This document shows positions 58,901-64,000 of a DNA stretch of 64,000 bases, in pieces. Under the pieces are notes generated by a model. That model made no database searches. It was not told where the DNA came from and worked only from the letters and a program-made list of their open reading frames with translations. This stretch comes from Carnegiea gigantea (taxonomy: Eukaryota; Streptophyta; Magnoliopsida; Caryophyllales; Cactaceae): the NCBI GenBank assembly GCA_029747015.1, contig JAKOGI010000052.1, positions 438,501-502,500 on the forward strand, read 5' to 3'. A program made the translations under genes and the position numbers. Position 1 is the first letter of the stretch, and the number at the start of each line of letters is the position of its first letter.

Positions 58901-60257
58901 TGTTAGGGAAGTTTTAATATTTATAAACTCCAAATATAAGGTGCATCGTTGAGTACTCAAGATGTTGTCGGCAGCGAGTTGGGTTTCCAGATACCAGAAT
59001 TAACTAAAGCGTCTCAAGTTAGGCGAAACATAAGGGATAGAAAATAGAATTAAACCACTAAAACAAAAACAAAGACTTCGATATACCTGAGATAAACCAA
59101 CCAATCAAGTCAAACCTTAACCTTCCCAAGTTAGCTAGTATTCAGAGATAGCCAGTTGCATCATTAAAGACCACCCAAGCTCTCTCTTAAGGGTCATGAG
59201 CTAGTCTAACTGTTCTAACCTCTTACTTTCATGGGATTAGCTTAATTAAACTACAAGATTGATAACCCTTGACCTAACTAGCGACCGAGACTATTTTCAG
59301 GTTCGAATCCCAATATTTTCTCTTCCCACACTAGACAATCAACCTCACCTCTCAGAATCAGTCGAATGCCCCAAAATACGGATGAAAGTTCTTTCAAGTA
59401 TTTCATCAAATCCTTAGCGGGTATGAAAGAAAACTCTAAATTGAAGCATAAACAAGGTGGGTAAAGGCCTAAACTAATCACCATCTAAATTAACAAAAAG
59501 TAACAACTAAACATCACAAACACAATTAAACCTAATTACAACTAAACACACAAACAAGAACACAAACACGAACTAACAAAGAAATTAAAGCAATAACAAA
59601 ATCTAACAAACTAATAAGCATGAATTAACAACAAAAAAAAATCAAACATAATCAAAACAAGAACAAAACATACAAAAAATAGAGAGAGAAAGAGAAGAGA
59701 AAAATTATGTTGATTGAATAAACTTGAAAATACGCACGTTTGAATACAAACAACCAAAATAAAACCTAATCTTCCTAATCTAATTCCCCAAAATGGAGTT
59801 TTTATTGGTTAAACCTAAACTAAGAATTCCCAAAAAGCCACCAAAGAAGAGCCACCGAGGAGAGCCCTCTACAAAACGCCCAAAGGGGTTTTAAATAGGA
59901 AATCGGGCGAGTGAGCGAGCAGGGACGGCGCACAGCCGTGGTGCCAACCTTCTGGCATGGCGGCACGGCCTTGCCGCCTGCTGCATGGTCGTGCGCTTTC
60001 TACTGTTTGTTCCGGTTCTGATTCCCTTGGTGCTCGGGGCTTCGTCGGACTTCTATTCTTCCTTGAATTCATTCCCAAAACCTTCTTTTTTCTATCAAAC
60101 TATGAGGATTTCTCCTGAAAGTAAGGCAAAACGCATTATAAGCACAATATGAATCAAAGGAAGTGAATTTGACACTTCCTCATCTAAATTTGACATAAAA
60201 ACCATGAGAAAAAGTGATCAAATGGGGGCTAAAATAAGGTCAAATATAGATGCAATA
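58901..60257 (-). repeat. LTR of the second element, right copy
   Basis: About 1357 bases, with several small indels against 47883-49274. The terminal CA has become TA. The GC-rich block is at 59925-60000 and a TATA-like CTATTTAAAA (minus) near 59890-59900. Confidence 0.82.
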
Positions 60258-60305
60258 GAAGAAATATGGAATCGACACACGGCGCGAAGAACATCGCAAA
60301 CATAG
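60258..60305 (+). pseudogene. C-terminal tail of the PIF/Harbinger transposase
   Basis: After removal of the LTR element and one copy of its target site, the transposase frame continues from LVK into EIWNRHTARRTSQT and TAG at 60303-60305. That is the normal place for the family's C-terminus, and it proves the insertion went into the last 17 codons. Confidence 0.8.
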
Positions 60306-62477
60306 TTGTTTGATGCTATTTGTCAATCTTTTGCGTTGTATTTTTTTTAAAAAAATAGTTGAACACTCGTATTGTATTTTTTTGAACATGTCGAATCTTT
60401 GTATTGTAATTTGTTTTCAATTCGATCCTTCTTATTATATTGTACTTTCAATTCTATCTTTTTTGCTCGTTGAAAAACAAACACAAAAATAAAATAATAA
60501 GAAAAATTAAAGTCAATTAATCCATTTTCATGTCAACAAAATAAATATTCCTTACTTTCGAAAATTAAAATACATTCACATATGTTACCAAAGTTAAAAC
60601 AAAAACACAACATAAAAAATAATAAGTAATAAATTAGGAAGATTCTATTGTAATTGATTTTTATTTTAACTATCATAATTAAGTGCTACAAAAACCGTTG
60701 ATATTTGAAAAAGCAATCTCAGCCGTTCTTTTGTTTTGGAGTCACCAACAACTGGCTACCTCCTTTTTTATTTTTGTTTTGTTTTTTTTTTTTTCCAGTT
60801 ATTGTTTAGTTCCCTTTTCTTTCAATGCAGTTTCGAAATTATGCCGCATTTTCTTTTACAGATCTATACAACTCCACCCCCTTCATTTTTATTATTTTTT
60901 GAAATCTCTTCTCCTTCCTCCCTAGATTCTTAATTTCCCTCGATTTCTATTAAAGCTCCTGAAAAAATAATTTTAATAGACTTGGACAAGAATTTTATGT
61001 GGGGTTATGATTTTGGAATCTGGAAGTACTATTAGATGTGGAGAAGAAAGTTGAAAGACCGTTTATGGTAGACAGAGCTGTAGTTGTGGTGACTGTTGGA
61101 TGGCTTGCACTTGCTGCTCTGAAAATTGAAAGAATTGAAGAGTTTAATGGCCACATGATATCATCTACTCTCCCTCCTTTCCATCTCTTTCTCCTTCCTT
61201 GAGAAAAGACCAGACTTTACTTTTGTTTCTCACAGTAGTATGTGTCCCAGAGACATGTATTGATTGTAGCTATGGCCTAAAGGTTGCAATGCCAGTTCGA
61301 AGTGATTCACCCTCTTTAGGAATTGTTCTAAATTGAGGGCTTTGCAGGTTGGACTGTCTGCCCCATGTCTAGATTGGAAAATTCACAGAATTGAATTTAG
61401 TTGAAGAACTACTGGTCAAATAAGAGACACACAACACCTTGACTTCAATTTGATATCCATTTGGGTAATTCTGAAACTGCTAAGAAAACAATTAGGTCCT
61501 CCCTTGGTCTCTCACTCTCACACCGCTACTTTCTGTTTCACAGTTGAACCGCTTAAATTATCGGCAATGGTGAAAAGCAAGAATTCATTGGCTTATATTG
61601 ACTAAATAATATTTTGCTGGTTTAAGTATTCTATCAAAGGTCTCCCAATCAAATTCTAACTCAGTTAGCTTGGACTCCCAAAGGTTTAGATTACGTTCAG
61701 AAGCTAACCTCATTTCATATTGATTTTGGAGAAAAGGACAATAAAAGGAGAGGTTCAAAATTTCTAAATTATAGAGATGAATCCATGAGGATCGAAGAGA
61801 GAGAAAGCAGTTTGTCTACCCTGAATACCTCTAAATGTAACCGAACATTTAGATGGTAGGTTACTAAATCAATGGTTAGAATTACTTCTTGTAAAATCAA
61901 AGGCTCAGAATTAACAATTATGGTAATTGAAAAAAATTCAGTTATGATAGAATTTTGCAATAAATTATGTTCAAATTATGGGTTTCATGACAATTAATTG
62001 TCCTAAAATGAGTTCCAGTGGCTGAAAAACTAAAAAGAATGCAAGTGGAACTCCTGCTGACGTGGTTGGCTTGAGTTCTAAAAAATGGAACTCTGGCTAG
62101 GAATGCCCTTAACATCCCTTGCTCCGTTCCTCATCCACTTCCGCTCCACCGCATCAACTTCAACTGTAAGTGCGTGTGAAAAAAGTAACGCGCCAAACTA
62201 AGCTGTCTTTCATCATCGAGTCAATCTTTCCAATCTAAACACTACTCAATGAAACTTTCCCGGGAATAGATCTTCTTGCTTTTATGCAAATGTTGATTAG
62301 ACCCAAAGGGTGAAGCGTTTTGCTCGTTTTGTTGTTAAAATCAGCAATAAGAAATTGTAAAGAAACATGACGTAGTGATATAAATACATAAGAATGTGTA
62401 AAAATGTTAGAAGTTGTAAGAAGTAATAAGTAAGTCCTCTTCTTTTCGTTGGTAAATCTCAATTTATCAATTTCAAT
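60306..62477. other. Right flank: PIF 3' part and spacer
   Basis: No gene is supported. The first part is T-rich (60345-60365, 60775-60796), and CCGTTGATATTTG/AGCCGTTCTTTTG near 60690-60740 recalls the left subterminal region (GACCGTTGGGTT, AGCCGTTGG). GGAATGCCC followed by TTA at 62100-62111 is a candidate right terminus. The stretch 60990-61560 is less AT-rich but has no recognisable frame. Confidence 0.4.
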
Positions 62478-62755
62478 CAACTTTAATCCACTTTAACCCA
62501 CTTTACTAACTTTTAAAAAAAAATACCCACTTCATCAACTTCAACCAACTTCGACCAATTTCAATAAACTTCAACCCACTTCCCACTATTTTAACTAACT
62601 TCTACCCATCATACAAAAAAAATCAACCCATTTCAAACAACTTTAACCTACTTTAACTTACTTCAGTTAATTTCAACCTATTTTAACTTATTTCAACCTA
62701 CTTCAATCTATTTCTACTAATCTCAACCAATTTTACTTATTTACTAGTTTACTAA
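62478..62755. repeat. Degenerate decamer-like minisatellite
   Basis: Short units of the kind AACTTCAACC, AACTTTAACC, ATTTCAACCT follow one another at about 10-12 bases for nearly 280 bases. They are strand-asymmetric: the plus strand is almost free of G. Confidence 0.8.
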
Positions 62756-63061
62756 AAGTCTGGCTTCTTAAAAAGAAAAAAAGAAAATTTACTTAATATT
62801 GTTGTTTCAAATAATACATTTCACATGAATTCTTCTCTTACTTATCAATGTTGTTTTTTTTCCCTCTGATGGATCTTGCTTGGCAAATGTTCACACCAAG
62901 CGTGACTATCATGCCCTTGATCAGAGATCCCTTAGTTTTGTCCCCTGATGGGTCCGACTTGGTAAATATGTTCCTTGAACATTTCATATTTCGTGCCTGT
63001 GTATCATCTATTTCTGTTTCTTCGCCTTGAAATTCTCATCCTCCTTATCTTCCCCCTTTCT
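62756..63061. other. Spacer
   Basis: Nothing supported. The small frame at 62848-63030 has no recognisable motif. Confidence 0.4.
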
Positions 63062-63385
63062 GCAGGAATGATGCTCATTTTTTGATGGAATTTTAGACAG
63101 GCAGAAGTGCATATTTTGACAGAAAATTCGTTTTTTGACGAAAATTACATCCGCCAAAAAACCACTAGTTGAAATTGTCATTTCGACCGACCCATCAAAA
63201 ATTTTGATGGAGAATTTTTGACGGATTGACGATCCGTCAAAATTCTTTCTGACGGACTGTATGACAGACTGACAAGACCATCAAAACTGGTTTTGACGGA
63301 TATTTTGACGGAAAAGCCAGTCCGTCAAAATTACAACTAGATGAAATTTTTTGACGGGGTCCGTCAAAAATTCCGTAAATCATTA
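63062..63385. mobile_element. CACTA-like subterminal repeat cluster
   Basis: Many copies of TTTTGACGGA and its complement TCCGTCAAAA lie in both orientations, with variants such as TTTGATGGA. Clusters of short direct and inverted repeats of this type are the transposase-binding subterminal regions of En/Spm (CACTA) elements. CACTAG at 63162-63167 is the nearest to a terminal CACTA. No transposase is within the window. Confidence 0.5.
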
Positions 63386-63830
63386 ATTATGAAATTTTTT
63401 TGCTTTTAATCAAAAATTAGTGCCTAATTAAATTTCATTGAAAATTATGCAACGTGGAATAAAATGAACAAAAAATATAGTAAAATTAGTGCTATAATTT
63501 CATTGCAAATTTGATTACATTGATAAACATTAAAATATAGTGGCAGTTGCATTGTTCTAAAATTGTTATTAACTAGTACAAACATAAATGCTTCTCCCAC
63601 CTGTGATTCCCATCTCTCCTTCCATGTTCGTGAACTAATAATTACAACCCAAAATTACAAATTGAGAGAGGTACAATTCAAAATCACCAAATTGCAACCC
63701 AAACATCCTTAATGAGAAATATAATCCAACATTACAACTTATATGAAGATCAAGTCAACCCAAGTAATTTCAAACCTGCAACATAAAAAAGTAGGAGATA
63801 TATTAAAAACAATTATAAGAGCTAAACTAA
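63386..63830. other. Spacer
   Basis: AT-rich DNA with no supported gene or repeat. Confidence 0.4.
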
Positions 63831-64000
63831 GAGCAATCACAATGGTTGGCTCCTGAGGAAGAAATGGAGGAGAGAGAGAATGGTGAGGCAAGGCAAATTC
63901 TGCAACAATAATTTTGTGCCTCACGCCTCACGGGGAGGCTCACACCAGTGAGCTTCCTCGTGAGTGTGTTTTGTTTTTTTAAAATATTTTTTTATTAGTT
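63831..64000. mobile_element. Left end of a Tourist-like MITE, runs off the window
   Basis: GAGCAATCACAATGG, preceded by TAA, matches the usual left end of PIF-type (Tourist) MITEs. Inside it an inverted pair (CTCACGGGGAGGCTCAC and GTGAGCTTCCTCGTGAG, about 63927-63965) forms a hairpin. The right end is outside the window. Confidence 0.5.

Larger units (their letters stand above)
47883..60257 (-). mobile_element. Second gag-only Ty3-type element, older, interrupted
   Basis: It is bounded by TGTTAGGG (47883) and a decayed TGCAATA (60251-60257), with an imperfect target duplication AAAGA (47878-47882) and GAAGA (60258-60262). LTRs are 47883-49274 and 58901-60257. The internal region is 49275-58900, but 51898-58751 of it is a foreign element; its own part is about 2.8 kb, like the elements at 21430 and 25830. 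Direction is minus. LTR sequence and layout are clearly related to the three-LTR element but belong to another subfamily. More indels, a decayed primer site and a broken gag-like frame show that it is older. Confidence 0.88.

Overview
This is a window of nuclear DNA from a flowering plant, most likely a eudicot. The evidence is three wall-associated-kinase-like (WAK-like) receptor kinase genes with the same three-exon structure, GT-AG introns, AT-rich spacers with microsatellites, and a very high load of plant-type transposons. The species cannot be fixed from the sequence; an asterid is only a guess.

Left part, 1-16369: a WAK-like receptor kinase cluster. Gene A (1171-3633, +) has an in-frame TAG exactly where its transmembrane segment begins. 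Gene B (7428-9778, +) and gene C (12116-14410, -) look intact. Around them are decayed copies: a small inverse kinase relic split by a MITE (about 4083-4807), a copy of the 3' end and flank of gene B (15248-15948), and a kinase relic on the minus strand (15978-16369) that resumes at 31919-32130. A further WAK 3'-end scrap lies at 34057-34310.

Middle part, 16370-31918: a 15.5-kb composite. A Ty1/Copia element (LTRs of 608 and 609 bp, GAAGC target duplication) sits inside the kinase relic. Its reverse transcriptase is in turn interrupted at 20011-30205 by a minus-strand, non-autonomous Ty3-type element with a GTGAT target duplication. That inner element has three LTRs and two internal regions instead of two and one. 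Each internal region carries one long open frame with a gag-type zinc knuckle and no pol, a tRNA-Asp primer site and a polypurine tract.

Right part, 32131-64000: transposon graveyard. It holds a hAT transposase relic (33400-34050), a FAR1/MULE-like relic (about 40180-40850) followed by a 245-bp tandem array, a hAT-type MITE, and a PIF/Harbinger element whose transposase (46553-47882) is interrupted only 17 codons before its stop by a second, related gag-only element (47883-60257). That element is itself interrupted by a long-LTR, coding-free chromovirus-like element (51898-58751). The transposase tail resumes at 60258-60305. The far right has a decamer-like minisatellite, a CACTA-like subterminal repeat cluster and the start of a Tourist-like MITE.

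Working together: the only plausible host genes are the receptor kinases (cell-wall sensing at the plasma membrane, cytosolic Ser/Thr kinase). Everything else is mobile DNA. The most notable signals are the three-LTR gag-only element, the parallel nesting of the same family in two transposon coding regions, GC-rich palindromes shared by the promoters of unrelated LTR families, and the single nonsense codon that splits gene A into an ectodomain and an intact kinase frame.
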